A stretch of 64,000 bases of DNA, taken from SAR202 cluster bacterium. Lineage in GTDB: Bacteria > Chloroflexota > Dehalococcoidia > Lucifugimonadales > UBA3495. The DNA is taken from NCBI GenBank assembly GCA_013204585.1, contig JABMNL010000040.1:124001-188000 (forward strand), read 5' to 3'. Position 1 is the first letter of the stretch. Every line of letters starts with the position of its first letter. The notes below the pieces were generated by a model that made no database searches, had not been told where the DNA came from, and saw nothing but the letters and a program-made list of their open reading frames with translations. Below, piece by piece: positions 44,849 to 54,731 of this stretch. The position numbers and the translations under genes are program-made.

Positions 44849-45400
44849 ATGATTCAGACAAATCATAAAGAACAACACACGTTAATTGCCTTAGTCGAAG
44901 ACAAACCGGGCGTACTGACCAGGGTGGCCAGCATGTTCCGCCGCCGTGGCTTCAACATCGCCAGCTTGGCCGTGGGCAAGAGCGAGCAGCCAGGGCTGTC
45001 GCGCATGACCTTCGTGGTCAACGGCGACGACTATACCGTGAGCCAGGTGGCCAAACAGTTGGACAAGCTCATCGACGTTATTGAGGTTGCCGACATCACC
45101 AACGAGTCTATTGTCACCCGAGAATTGGCCTTGATTAAGGTCAAGACTACCCAGTCGACTCGCGGCGAAATTATCCAGATCGTGAACCTCTTCCGGGCCA
45201 ACATCATCGACGTCGGTAGCGAGTCGATGGTTATTGAGATTACCGGCGAAGAGGACAAGATAAACGCCCTGCACAACCTGCTTTCGCCCTTCGGCATCAT
45301 CGAGATGCTGCGGTCCGGCGTGGTGGCCATGGTGCGGGGTCAAGCCAACGGGCTGGCCAACGGCCACATCCATAACCAGCTAATTGGCAACGGCCACTGA
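44849..45400 (+). CDS. ilvN: Acetolactate synthase small (regulatory) subunit
   Basis: This 183-residue subunit starts at the ATG one base after the ilvB stop. An ACT domain fills residues 8-80: TLIALVEDKPGVLTRVASMFRRRGFNI is the valine-binding signature. The C-terminal half (about 85-160) matches the ALS_ss_C domain (ELALIKVKT...). It activates IlvB and gives feedback inhibition by branched-chain amino acids. The C-terminus has a short His/Asn-rich tail. Confidence 0.94.
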   Translation: MIQTNHKEQHTLIALVEDKPGVLTRVASMFRRRGFNIASLAVGKSEQPGLSRMTFVVNGDDYTVSQVAKQLDKLIDVIEVADITNESIVTRELALIKVKTTQSTRGEIIQIVNLFRANIIDVGSESMVIEITGEEDKINALHNLLSPFGIIEMLRSGVVAMVRGQANGLANGHIHNQLIGNGH

Positions 45401-45436
45401 TTGTACAACCGAGTCAGACTGACGAGAAGGATTTCA

Positions 45437-45482
45437 CCCCCATCCTAACCTTCCCACTGAAGGGGGAGAGTTAGAGTGGGGG
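45437..45482. repeat. Dispersed repeat and long hairpin between ilvN and ilvC
   Basis: The first 19 bp are identical to 37813-37831. The element can fold on itself: CCCCCA pairs with TGGGGG and CTAAC with GTTAG around a C-rich/G-rich core. There is no T-run. It might modulate ilvC relative to ilvBN or simply be a REP-like insertion. Confidence 0.6.
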
Positions 45483-45526
45483 CGTCGCGCAGCAAAAGAC
45501 AAATTGTTGGAAAGGAAAAAATTGAA

Positions 45527-46522
45527 ATGGTAGACATTTATTACGACAAGGATGCAGACCTAAAGTACCTCGCTGGCAAGACCATTGGCATGATCGGCTA
45601 TGGTAGCCAAGGCCACGCCCACGCCCTCAACCTGAAGGACAACGGCCAGAACGTGGTTGTGGGTCTTTACCCCGAAAGCAAGAGTCGGGCAGTGGCCGAA
45701 GCCGCCGGTCTGCGAGTGGCCGACGTTCCCGAAGTTGCCAAAGAGGCCGACGTGTTGATGATGGTCATACCCGACCACATCCAAGGCCGCATTTACCGGG
45801 AACAGATCCTGCCCCACATTAGGCCGGGCAGCGCCCTGATGGTGGCCCACGGCTTCAGCATCCACTACGGAGAAGTTGTCCCACCGGCCAGTGTTGACGT
45901 GATGATGGTGGCCCCCAAGGCCCCCGGTCACCGGATGCGCGAGTTGTTCACCGAAGGAGTGGGCGTCCCCAGCCTTTTGGCCGTCCACCAAGACGCCACC
46001 GGCAACGCCAAGGACATCGGCCTGGCCTACGCCAAGGGCATCGGCAGCACCGGTTCTGGCGTGCTGATGACCACCCTGAAAAACGAGACCGAAAGCGACC
46101 TGTTCGGCGAGCAAGCCATACTCTGCGGCGGCGTAAGCGCGTTGGTCAAGGCTGCGTTCGACACGCTGGTCGAGGGCGGGTATCCCCCGGAAATAGCCTT
46201 CTTCGAATGCCTGCACGAGCTGAAGATGATTGTAGACCTAATGTACCAGGGCGGCTTCAACTACATGCGCTACTCAGTCAGCGACACCGCCGAATACGGC
46301 GACCTGACCCGTGGCCCCCGCATCATCGACGAGCACGTTAAAGACAACATGCGCGCCGTTCTGAAGGAGATTCAAGATGGCACCTTCGCCCGCGAGTGGA
46401 TTACCGAGAACGACGAAGGTCGCCCCCGGTTCACTCCCCTGCGGGAAGCCGCCCAGCACAGCCAAATCGAGGACATCGGCAAAGAACTTCGCTCGATGAT
46501 GCCCTGGATGGACCCCAAATAG
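45527..46522 (+). CDS. ilvC: Ketol-acid reductoisomerase
   Basis: The 331-residue class I enzyme converts acetolactate to dihydroxyisovalerate. The Rossmann motif [17 protein letters not shown] starts near residue 22; GLYPESKSR is the cofactor-specificity loop. The metal and substrate sites are in the knotted C domain ([37 protein letters not shown]). The ATG at 45527 has AAAGGA 10 bp upstream; an open frame begins 17 codons earlier within the repeat but lacks a site. The loop keeps Ser residues usual in NADPH users. Confidence 0.95.
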   Translation: MVDIYYDKDADLKYLAGKTIGMIGYGSQGHAHALNLKDNGQNVVVGLYPESKSRAVAEAAGLRVADVPEVAKEADVLMMVIPDHIQGRIYREQILPHIRPGSALMVAHGFSIHYGEVVPPASVDVMMVAPKAPGHRMRELFTEGVGVPSLLAVHQDATGNAKDIGLAYAKGIGSTGSGVLMTTLKNETESDLFGEQAILCGGVSALVKAAFDTLVEGGYPPEIAFFECLHELKMIVDLMYQGGFNYMRYSVSDTAEYGDLTRGPRIIDEHVKDNMRAVLKEIQDGTFAREWITENDEGRPRFTPLREAAQHSQIEDIGKELRSMMPWMDPK

Positions 46523-46635
46523 GTAACCGGCTCGTCGGCCTTTCATATTAATTCAAGCCGAGAAATCCGGACCGAATCCGAAACAATAATTCACCGAATC
46601 TGAGCATATCGGCAAAACCAATCACACGGAGCAAC

Positions 46636-46749
46636 ATGATGAGGAATTTGGAGGCGCTGAGTGTAGTCCACCATCGCCCGCTGGTCCTGGCAGGGCTGGC
46701 GGCGGTGGACTACGCGACCCTGGCGGCCCTTTCTGAACACCGCAGTTAG
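46636..46749 (+). CDS. Candidate leucine-rich leader peptide of leuA
   Basis: A 37-codon frame starts at ATG 46636, preceded by GGAG (46628-46631) at good spacing, and ends in TAG 52 bp before leuA. Seven of 37 codons are Leu (RPLVLAGLAA and TLAALSE among them). The 10-bp hairpin at 46663 lies inside the frame and the second inverted repeat begins at its end. This is the arrangement of an amino-acid attenuation peptide. It is not proof that it is translated. Confidence 0.5.
   Translation: MMRNLEALSVVHHRPLVLAGLAAVDYATLAALSEHRS
46663..46713 (+). promoter_or_regulatory. Leader hairpin inside the leuA leader frame
   Basis: GTAGTCCACC (46663-46672) and GGTGGACTAC (46704-46713) are perfect reverse complements; inner CGCC/GGCG pairing extends the stem. 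A ribosome moving through or stalling at the Leu codons would open or keep this helix. Confidence 0.55.
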
Positions 46750-46787
46750 CGGAAACGGCACGACCAAATTAATAAAATCAGAAAGGG
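46727..46787 (+). promoter_or_regulatory. Second leader inverted repeat reaching the leuA ribosome site
   Basis: CCCTTTCTGA (46727-46736, end of the leader frame) pairs perfectly with TCAGAAAGGG (46778-46787), which lies just before the AGGAAA ribosome site of leuA. A ribosome finishing the leader peptide would cover the left arm and free the right. Confidence 0.5.
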
Positions 46788-46801
46788 ATTAGGAAACAGA
46801 A

Positions 46802-48367
<1,566 letters not shown>

Positions 48368-48391
48368 ACCGGGGCTTTCAGCTAGCAAATT

Positions 48392-48428
48392 AAAAGGGGC
48401 CGCCGTTAATGGCGGCCCCTTTTCTTAT
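48392..48428 (+). terminator. Strong terminator at the end of the ilv-leu block
   Basis: A perfect 13-bp stem (AAAAGGGGCCGCC / GGCGGCCCCTTTT) with a 6-nt loop is followed by CTTATTT. Confidence 0.93.
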
Positions 48429-48512
48429 TTGTAGCCAACAGACTTGAACAGGTTGCCCTCTACATTCCAAATAATATAGAGTGCCCGTAGCCAAAAGGGA
48501 GAAATTATAGCT

Positions 48513-49919
48513 ATGAGTAATGAGATTCTAAAAACAATCATGCCGATTGCCGGTTGGCCCGTTGAGCGGGCCAGCGAACCCAAGATAACCGGAGGCATTG
48601 ATCCCATACTGCCGACCTCGTTCCGCATCGGTGAATCCAGCGCCGCCACACTGGCAGCAATTGGCCTCGCCGTAGCCGATACCTGGGAACTCCGCACCGG
48701 CCGCAAACAAGAAATCTCAGTCGATACCCGGCGGGCGACTGCTTCGTTACGCAGTGGGAAGTACATGAAAATGGACGGGGCCGCCGTTTCGACCGAACGC
48801 AACACGGTGATGGGCACCTACCCGACCAAGGATGGCCGCTGGGGTTATCTCCACTGCAATTTCCCCAACCACCGGGCCATCGCGCTTAGCGTGCTGGGCG
48901 TTTCCGAAGACCGGGCAGAAGTCACCAAAGCGATGGCCCAATGGAACGCTCTGGAGCTTGAAGAAGCGCTGGTCGCCGCCAAGGGTGTTGGGGGAATGGT
49001 CCGCACCATGGAAGAATGGGCCAAACATCCACAGGCCGCCGCCATCGCTTCTCTGCCATTGATGGAAATCGTCAAGATTGGCGACAGCCCGCCCGAAAAA
49101 TTACCCGATGGCGACCGGCCTTTGTCCGGCATCCGAGTGCTCGACCTCACTAGGGTACTAGCCGGGCCAACCTGCGCCCGTACTTTGGCAGAACACGGCG
49201 CAGATGTTCTCAAGGTTACCGGAGCCCATCTACCGAACATTGGCTACCAAGAATATGACACCGGCCACGGCAAGCTTTCTACCCACCTAGACCTACGGGA
49301 GCAGAAGGACGTCGACACGCTACGAGGGTTGGTCAAAGAAGCTGATGTGTTCTCCCAGGGATATCGGCCCGGTACGCTGGGCAATCGCGGCCTCTCGCCC
49401 GAAGAACTGGCGGAAATTCGGCCCGGTCTGGTCTACGTCTCGCTCTGCGCGTTCAGCCACGTCGGTCCCTGGGCATCGCGTCGCGGCTTCGACACGTTGG
49501 TACAGACGGTCAGCGGCATCACCAACCGTCAGGGTGAACTGTTCCCCGGCGCGGCACCTGGCCCCCAGTTCTACCCGGTGTCGGCCATCGACTATCTCAC
49601 CGGCTACCTGATGGCCTTCGGTGCGGTGGAAGCGCTGAACCGCCGGACCCGCGAAGGCGGTAGCTGGCTAGTACGCATCTCTCTGGCCCAAGTCGGACGC
49701 TGGCTCGTCGATCAAGGTCAGATTCCCGAAAGCGACCTAAAGAATATTGCGTCGGAATTTACCCCAGAAGAGATTCGCAGTTGGTCCATGGAGAGCGCCA
49801 CGCCAATGGGTCGCCTCGGGCACCTGGGGCCGGTTGTGCAGATGTCAGAAACAATGCCCCGTTGGGCCAGGCCATCAGTGCCGCTCGGTCACAACCAGCC
49901 AGCGTGGCCGGACCGGTAA
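48513..49919 (+). CDS. Class III CoA-transferase with rearranged halves
   Basis: The 468-residue protein matches CaiB/BaiF CoA-transferases, but in unusual order. Residues 30-185 resemble the middle and C-terminal parts of the family (AAIGLAVADTWELRTGRKQE, then TYPTKDGRWGYLHCNFPNHR). Residues 203-400 then carry what is normally the N-terminal half (GIRVLDLTRVLAGPTCARTLAEHGADVLKV). A usual catalytic Asp in the ...GD... region is not obvious. It may be circularly permuted or descend from a tandem fusion. It is preceded by the ilv-leu terminator, so it is probably separately transcribed. Substrate is unknown. Confidence 0.8.
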   Translation: MSNEILKTIMPIAGWPVERASEPKITGGIDPILPTSFRIGESSAATLAAIGLAVADTWELRTGRKQEISVDTRRATASLRSGKYMKMDGAAVSTERNTVMGTYPTKDGRWGYLHCNFPNHRAIALSVLGVSEDRAEVTKAMAQWNALELEEALVAAKGVGGMVRTMEEWAKHPQAAAIASLPLMEIVKIGDSPPEKLPDGDRPLSGIRVLDLTRVLAGPTCARTLAEHGADVLKVTGAHLPNIGYQEYDTGHGKLSTHLDLREQKDVDTLRGLVKEADVFSQGYRPGTLGNRGLSPEELAEIRPGLVYVSLCAFSHVGPWASRRGFDTLVQTVSGITNRQGELFPGAAPGPQFYPVSAIDYLTGYLMAFGAVEALNRRTREGGSWLVRISLAQVGRWLVDQGQIPESDLKNIASEFTPEEIRSWSMESATPMGRLGHLGPVVQMSETMPRWARPSVPLGHNQPAWPDR

Positions 49920-49925
49920 TAGTAG

Positions 49926-49946
49926 GGGCGGGCTTATAGCCCGCCC
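49926..49946. repeat. GGGCGGGCT palindrome, REP-like
   Basis: GGGCGGGCT-TAT-AGCCCGCCC, flanked by TAGG and TACC, sits 6 bp after the CoA-transferase stop and resembles the palindromes at 37878 and 38009. It may act as a terminator. Confidence 0.7.
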
Positions 49947-50132
49947 TACCCGTCCTCAAACCAATTAGCATGAGCCAATACCACGTCCCCCGTTCCACCT
50001 ATGGCAGCGATATCCCGCCCGGATAATCATCGCAACACGTTTTCGCTCCGACTCCTCGATGGGTTAGTGGATGGTTGTTCTAGATAGCCGATTGGCAGGA
50101 AGAACATATCGGGAGAAACATAGGTCTGAGTA

Positions 50133-51467
50133 ATGGAGAACCCCAAAACGACCTCTGAAATGGCCCAAATGGCAACCGGGACTCAGATGCGGCCGGTATG
50201 GTCATCACAGCAGATGTACATCATAGCGTCGATAGCGGGCGTCGTCGGCCTGGGTAATATATGGCGCTTCCCCTACATGGTGGGGCTGAACGGAGGCGGC
50301 ACATTTATCGTCGCCTATGCAATCTGCATCCTTGCTATCGGGTTTCCAATATTGGTGTTGGAATCGAGCGTTGGCATTCTCACAAACCGAGGTCCGGTGG
50401 GTGCCTTCCGCCACATCAACAAGCATTGGGGACCATGGGTTGGTTGGTTTCTTGTAACCCTTACGGTGGCAATCTCTAGTTACTACTTCGTGGTTACGGG
50501 GTGGACTCTTGGCTATACGATTGATGCTGTACGTGGAAACCTGGGAACATTCGACGATTTTACGTCTGGGTATTCTTCCCTAGCATATTTTCTGGCAGTG
50601 TCTCTTCTAGTTCTAGCGGTAATGTGGAACGGGATTAAATACCTGGAAAAGATAAGCCGAATCATGTTGCCGCTGCTGGTGTTGGGAATTGTTGGCCTGG
50701 CGGGTTTCGCTCAGACTCTCGAAGGCGCGGGTCAAGCAAATGACTTTTACTTTAGTTTCGATATGGACCAGTTCCTTGAGCCGCAAACGTGGCGGATGGC
50801 TTCAGGACAGGCCTTTTATTCCCTGAGCATTGGTTTGGCTTTGCTCATAACCTACGGCAGCTACACCCCCAAAGGAATCAATATAGTTGCATCCTCCGCT
50901 GCGATTGTTGCCACCAACTCTTTCGTCTCTATAGTGGCCGGACTCATGGTATTTCCCATCGTGTTCACGTTCGGTATTACACCAGAAACTGGCAGCCAAC
51001 TCTCGTTCACTGCCTTCCCAGTAGTGTTTGGCGAAATTGCCGCAGGGCGGGCCATCAGTATCGTCTTCTTTACCCTTTTGTTCTTCGCTGCGTTTACTTC
51101 CTGCACTGGAGGCATGGCAGTAGTGATGGCCCCGATACGGGATGAATTCCAGATACCTAGATGGGTTGCAGCTTCGATAGGTGTCGCTGCCGTCACCCTA
51201 GTGGGGATACCTTCGGCGCTGAGCTTCACATCCGTCGGACTAGCGGTAAACGGCAAACCTTTCCTCGATATGATGGACCAGGTCACAGGGTCCGGCGTGG
51301 TGATTTTCGCGGGTATAATGGGAGCCGCACTAATCGCCTGGCTCATTCCAAAAGCAGACCTGATGGAAACCATGAATTCCAGGTTCTCTAACCTTTGGAT
51401 TATCATCGTCGGGCGGTTTCTCCCCGTTGGCGCCGCGTTGATCCTGATTGCTGCCTATCTGCTTTGA
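50133..51467 (+). CDS. Na+-dependent neurotransmitter-type (NSS) transporter
   Basis: This 444-residue membrane protein has about 11-12 helices. The NSS signature in TM1, IASIAGVVGLGNIWRFPYMVGLNGGGTFIVAY, includes the Na+ and substrate sites of LeuT-fold carriers. TM3 SYYFVVTGWTLGY and TM6 SIGLALLITYGSYTPKG agree with the family. Bacterial members import amino acids such as leucine, tryptophan or tyrosine. Its position near the branched-chain operon is suggestive but separate. Composition is slightly more AT-rich than the average here. Confidence 0.9.
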   Translation: MENPKTTSEMAQMATGTQMRPVWSSQQMYIIASIAGVVGLGNIWRFPYMVGLNGGGTFIVAYAICILAIGFPILVLESSVGILTNRGPVGAFRHINKHWGPWVGWFLVTLTVAISSYYFVVTGWTLGYTIDAVRGNLGTFDDFTSGYSSLAYFLAVSLLVLAVMWNGIKYLEKISRIMLPLLVLGIVGLAGFAQTLEGAGQANDFYFSFDMDQFLEPQTWRMASGQAFYSLSIGLALLITYGSYTPKGINIVASSAAIVATNSFVSIVAGLMVFPIVFTFGITPETGSQLSFTAFPVVFGEIAAGRAISIVFFTLLFFAAFTSCTGGMAVVMAPIRDEFQIPRWVAASIGVAAVTLVGIPSALSFTSVGLAVNGKPFLDMMDQVTGSGVVIFAGIMGAALIAWLIPKADLMETMNSRFSNLWIIIVGRFLPVGAALILIAAYLL

Positions 51468-51562
51468 TCTTTGGAAGGCCTGAGGCATGGACTCACCGGA
51501 ACAGAAGAACCGTAACCCGGTCCGACGATTGGCGATAAATTGGTGGCGACACGTCGGTTTGC

Positions 51563-52567
51563 TCAGACCAGCTTCATTTGGAAGCCGTTGTCTTGCTTTT
51601 GGCCGCGGGCGTTTAGGTGTACCGCCGGGTAGCCCAGTTCCCGGAGTCGACCAGCAAGTTCGGGGAACCCGTTGACCGTGTAAACCTGCTTGGGCGACAC
51701 AGCCTTAACGTAATCCACCAGTTCGTTGAAGTCGGGATGATCGCTAAAGGGTAGGCTGGCATCGGCTCGGTAATAACCCCAGGGCGCTTCCCCAACGGCC
51801 CAGCCAGTCAGTTCTAAAGTCCGCTTTCTGGTGAATCCCTTTAAGGCCTCACGCCGCTTGCCCGGCGGGAACAACAAGACCCAGCCGTCGGGCCATTCAC
51901 CTTCGAACATCTTCACCTGTCCAGGAAATTCCACCCCAGCTTCCAGATACACCTGGGTGCCCAAGTAGATGCTCTCTTCCACCAGCACGTCGAACCCGTC
52001 GGACAGCAGGTGGTGGAGTATTTCTTGGGACTTGCCCAGTCGCCAACCCTGGATAACCGGCCTCTCGCCACGGGACAGCCACATTCTCAGGGTTCTGGAT
52101 GCAGTGTCCAGCACCTGCTCTTGGGGCGGGAACACGTACTCTGGTCGACCGTAGGTGGCTTCAAGGACCAGGGTGTCACAGGGCACTGGCTCCAGCGGCT
52201 CGTTGGTGGGGCTGGGACGGCTCTTAATGTCTCCGGTATACAGCACCCGTTCCCCAGTCTCTTTCGACTCAATCAGCGCCTGGGCCGAGCCAAGACAGTG
52301 GCCAGCGGGGTAGAGGGTCATGGTGTAGGCCGGGGTGTCGTATGGCTCGTAGTAGGGGAGCAGAACGGGGTTGGATTTACTGAGGTAATCGCCCAACAGT
52401 TTGGCCGTATTGGGGGTTAAAACGGGTCGGGCATGACGTGCGGTATGGTCGGAGTGGGCGTGGGATATTAGGCTAAACTCCCGCTTCCTGGTGGAGTCGA
52501 GCCAAAGGTCTAAATCGGGTAGGTAAACCCCGCTCTTGAACTCCGCCTGCACGTACACATCCCCCAA
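51563..52567 (-). CDS. Metallo-beta-lactamase-fold protein, SNM1/exonuclease-like
   Basis: This 334-residue MBL-fold hydrolase has ISHAHSDHTARH, the HxHxDH metal motif, near residue 35, then LYPAGHCLGSAQALIE and VLYTGDIKSRPS with further ligands. The second part resembles the beta-CASP-like region of DNA-ligase-associated exonucleases (KSQEILHHLL, PFSDHPDFNELVDYV and the closing TVNGFPELAGRLRELG). It may be a nuclease for DNA repair. The reported start is a TTG; GTG at 52552 with GGGGGA upstream is an alternative. No ligase gene is adjacent. Confidence 0.78.
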   Translation of the reverse strand: MGDVYVQAEFKSGVYLPDLDLWLDSTRKREFSLISHAHSDHTARHARPVLTPNTAKLLGDYLSKSNPVLLPYYEPYDTPAYTMTLYPAGHCLGSAQALIESKETGERVLYTGDIKSRPSPTNEPLEPVPCDTLVLEATYGRPEYVFPPQEQVLDTASRTLRMWLSRGERPVIQGWRLGKSQEILHHLLSDGFDVLVEESIYLGTQVYLEAGVEFPGQVKMFEGEWPDGWVLLFPPGKRREALKGFTRKRTLELTGWAVGEAPWGYYRADASLPFSDHPDFNELVDYVKAVSPKQVYTVNGFPELAGRLRELGYPAVHLNARGQKQDNGFQMKLV

Positions 52568-52670
52568 CCTAGAATGTCGCCGAGGGCGACGCGGCCAAGT
52601 ATATCACGCAGGCTTGACGGCATTGGATACGAAAAACCGGCGGGGAGGTGTCTACCGCCAAATTGTGCGG

Positions 52671-52676
52671 TATAAT
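52671..52676 (+). promoter_or_regulatory. -10 box for the selenocysteine peroxiredoxin
   Basis: A perfect TATAAT lies 63 bp before the start codon, in the gap to the divergent MBL-fold gene. The matching -35 is poor. Confidence 0.45.
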
Positions 52677-52738
52677 CGGCTGGGCGCGTTTCTGGACACA
52701 TTAAATCGCGCTCAAATCTCACCAAAAAAGGAGGGCGT

Positions 52739-53200
52739 ATGCCTGCAGAAGTTGGCGATGTAGCGCCCAATTTCAAGCTTCCTTCCCCCGATGGGGACGT
52801 TTCCCTTGGCGATTACAAGGGCAAGGTAGTTGTTCTTTCCTTCCACGTTTTCGACTTTACCGCTGGTTGAACCACGCAGGCTACCTCGTTCCGCCAGGAC
52901 TACAAGCGGTTCGAAGATAGCAATGCCCAGGTACTGGGTATAAGCTGCGACACTGTTCCCGCCCACCGTGCATGGACGACAGCACTGGGTGGACTGCCCT
53001 ACCCCGAACTATCCGACTTCCACCCCAGGGGCCAAACAACCCAGGCCTACGGACTATGGAACGAGGAACGCGGGGCCAGCAACCGAGCAGTGATTGTCAT
53101 CGACAAAGAAGGCGTCGTGCGATTCCGGGAGACTTACGTCCCCGGCGTTCTTCCCAACCCAAGCGCTATTTACGATGTGGTGCAAGGGCTGAATAAGTAG
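52739..53200 (+). CDS. AhpE/BCP-type peroxiredoxin, probable selenoprotein
   Basis: From ATG 52739 (GGAGGG just upstream) the frame gives 153 residues if TGA 52868-52870 is read through. Residues 34-43 are SFHVFDFTAG, the TGA is codon 44, and TTQATSFRQD follows. Peroxiredoxins have FTxxC(T/P) here, so TGA occupies the peroxidatic cysteine. Both sides match the family: GDVAPNFKLPSPDG at the start; LGISCD, LSDF, YGLWNEERGASNRAVIVIDKEG later. It reduces peroxides in the cytoplasm. Selenocysteine peroxiredoxins are known in other bacteria. A hairpin follows the TGA. A perfect terminator lies 31 bp after the TAG. Without recoding only a 43-residue fragment would be made. Confidence 0.9.
52887..52913 (+). 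other. SECIS-like hairpin after the in-frame TGA of the peroxiredoxin
   Basis: CCGC (52891-52894) pairs with GCGG (52906-52909) around an 11-nt loop containing GG (52897-52898). Outside two U-U mismatches, CG/CG pairs extend the stem. The loop GG is 27-28 nt after the UGA, within the range known for bacterial SECIS. The stem is weaker than that of the DsbA-like gene. Confidence 0.45.
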
Positions 53201-53231
53201 AGGATTCCACCAGTCCTCAGGAAACAAAAAA

Positions 53232-53258
53232 GGCGCTCCAGAGACTGGAGCGCCTTTT
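53232..53258 (+). terminator. Factor-independent terminator of the peroxiredoxin gene
   Basis: A perfect 10-bp stem (GGCGCTCCAG / CTGGAGCGCC) with a 3-nt loop, preceded by AAAAAA and followed by TTTTTG. Confidence 0.93.
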
Positions 53259-53320
53259 TGTTTGCATTTATTATGTCCGGTCATTCACCAGTCATATCGC
53301 GGCTCATATTTCAGAAAGGA

Positions 53321-53358
53321 AAAAGTCCGCTCTTTCATAAAAAGAGCGGACTTTTAGA
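53321..53358. terminator. Terminator of the greA-fusion gene (minus strand), bidirectional
   Basis: A 15-bp perfect inverted repeat (AAAAGTCCGCTCTTT 53321-53335; its complement 53341-53355) with a 5-nt loop lies 22 bp after the end of the minus-strand GreA-fusion gene. Confidence 0.9.
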
Positions 53359-53376
53359 TATCGCGTAGTTGCAGAA

Positions 53377-54198
53377 CTAACTGCTGGCGGTTATCCGCTG
53401 CACTAGATAGCGGAGAGTACCCTTGGGAACGTTGATGGTCACCTCATCACCGACCATGCGGTCTAGCAATGCCTGACCCACCGGCGAAGCTGTAGATATT
53501 TTACCGGTTGAAACGTCGGCTTCGCGCACATCAACCAGGGTATAAGCCAGGGTCTTTCCGGAATTGGAATCTTTCAGAGTTATCTTTGCTCCAACTGAGG
53601 AGCGGGCCACCTTGGAAGATACGCCCTCAGGGAGAATCTGAGCATTGTTGATGCTGGCTTCCAGTTCGCGAATGCGGAGTTCAATCATTCCCTGCCGGTC
53701 CTTGGCTGCTTCCAACGGGGCGTTCTCTCGGAAATCTTTATCTGCCATCGCCCGTTTAATATCTTCTAAGTTATCAGCCCGATCACCCTTCATGTCGTCC
53801 AATTGGCCAACCAAACGGTTGTAGCCATCTTGACTCAGTTGAGAGCCGCTGTAGGTCGCACGATTGCTGACCTTGGCTCCTGCGGTGGTACGACGGGTGC
53901 GGGGAACACGGAGGTGAGACGCTAAACCGTTAACAATCCATCCTTGGTCTTTCCAATAAGCGAGAAATATTTTGACGGGGCTCAATCGGTGCACAGACTC
54001 AGATCCACCGAGTCCAATTTGTTGAGCATATTCCGCCACTTCAATAGGAGATAGGTCGGAAACTTTGCGTTCCCTACCGCACCAGGCAACAAAACGGCCC
54101 AGTTCCTGATGTCCTTGCTGGACCGACTTAGCGGTTTTCTTCGCCGCCACAAAGTGAGTTAGGGCTTCTGATAATGATGGGCTTATCTCGGTTGTCAC
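53377..54198 (-). CDS. GreA-type elongation factor fused to a recombinase-like SAM domain
   Basis: This 273-residue protein has two parts. Residues about 5-105 look like the N-terminal SAM-like (core-binding) domain of tyrosine recombinases: SEALTHFVAAKKTAKSVQQG, LGRFVAWC, LSPIEVAEYAQQI. Residues about 118-273 are a GreA/GreB factor: the coiled coil (YNRLVGQLDDMKGDRADNLEDIKRAMADKDFRENAPLEAAKDR) with acidic tip residues, then the FKBP-like C domain (VGAKITLKDSN, ISTASPVGQALLDRMVGDEV). GreA rescues backtracked RNA polymerase. It starts with GTG after GGAGG. The fused domain may bind DNA or partners; no integrase catalytic domain is present. Confidence 0.82.
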   Translation of the reverse strand: MTTEISPSLSEALTHFVAAKKTAKSVQQGHQELGRFVAWCGRERKVSDLSPIEVAEYAQQIGLGGSESVHRLSPVKIFLAYWKDQGWIVNGLASHLRVPRTRRTTAGAKVSNRATYSGSQLSQDGYNRLVGQLDDMKGDRADNLEDIKRAMADKDFRENAPLEAAKDRQGMIELRIRELEASINNAQILPEGVSSKVARSSVGAKITLKDSNSGKTLAYTLVDVREADVSTGKISTASPVGQALLDRMVGDEVTINVPKGTLRYLVQRITASS

Positions 54199-54604
54199 TC
54201 AAGTACCTCCACGGTCAGTCAGTCTTAAGTCTCGTTGATGAACGCCGTTGGGCTCCAGGATATTGTGGTTACGTGCCGAAGGGTTCTGAAGGTGTTACCA
54301 GAAGGCCAAGACCGAAGTCTCTTGGCTTGAAATGACCGGTAAACCGGCCCATGTGAAGTGAAAATCCACTCCCAAATCATAGCAGTTTCAGGCATTAATG
54401 GCAATCTAAAGCCCTTGACCACCGTCAGCCCCCATACCTGGATTTACGATTGAGAACCCGTCGCCAAGAGGGCGACAAGAGACCTACTCATCCTGCCGGA
54501 ATTAATCTTATGTAAACCTCAAATATAACTTAGGAAGTATATTTTCCTAAGAGATTGCCCGAAAATTACACGGTTTAGGGTAGGTAGCCGGTAACGAAAA
54601 ATCT

Positions 54605-54633
54605 TTGACTTGGGCACCACTACGATGTAGCAT
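54605..54633 (+). promoter_or_regulatory. Likely promoter of the PEPCK-like gene
   Basis: TTGACT (54605-54610), 17-bp spacer, TAGCAT (54628-54633). The start point would fall in the hairpin at 54634-54664. Confidence 0.5.
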
Positions 54634-54664
54634 AGGCACGGCATTAAGCCATAGGCCTGTGCCT
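54634..54664 (+). promoter_or_regulatory. Leader hairpin with T-rich tail
   Basis: AGGCAC pairs with GTGCCT, with an inner GGC/GCC pairing, followed by TTATTT. It sits at the predicted 5' end of the transcript, 67 bp before the start codon. It may protect the RNA or attenuate. Confidence 0.4.
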
Positions 54665-54731
54665 TTATTTCCGCGCGTCCAAGACGCGGCGGCACCAACA
54701 CAATCTTTCAACCAAAACGGGATCAAAAAAC

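Larger units (their letters stand above)
54199..54731. other. 533-bp intergenic region between the GreA fusion and the PEPCK-like gene
   Basis: No gene is supported. It contains an 8-bp inverted repeat CTTAGGAA-N7-TTCCTAAG (54529-54551) in an AT-rich patch, and further on a promoter and a leader hairpin for the PEPCK-like gene, listed separately. Confidence 0.6.
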
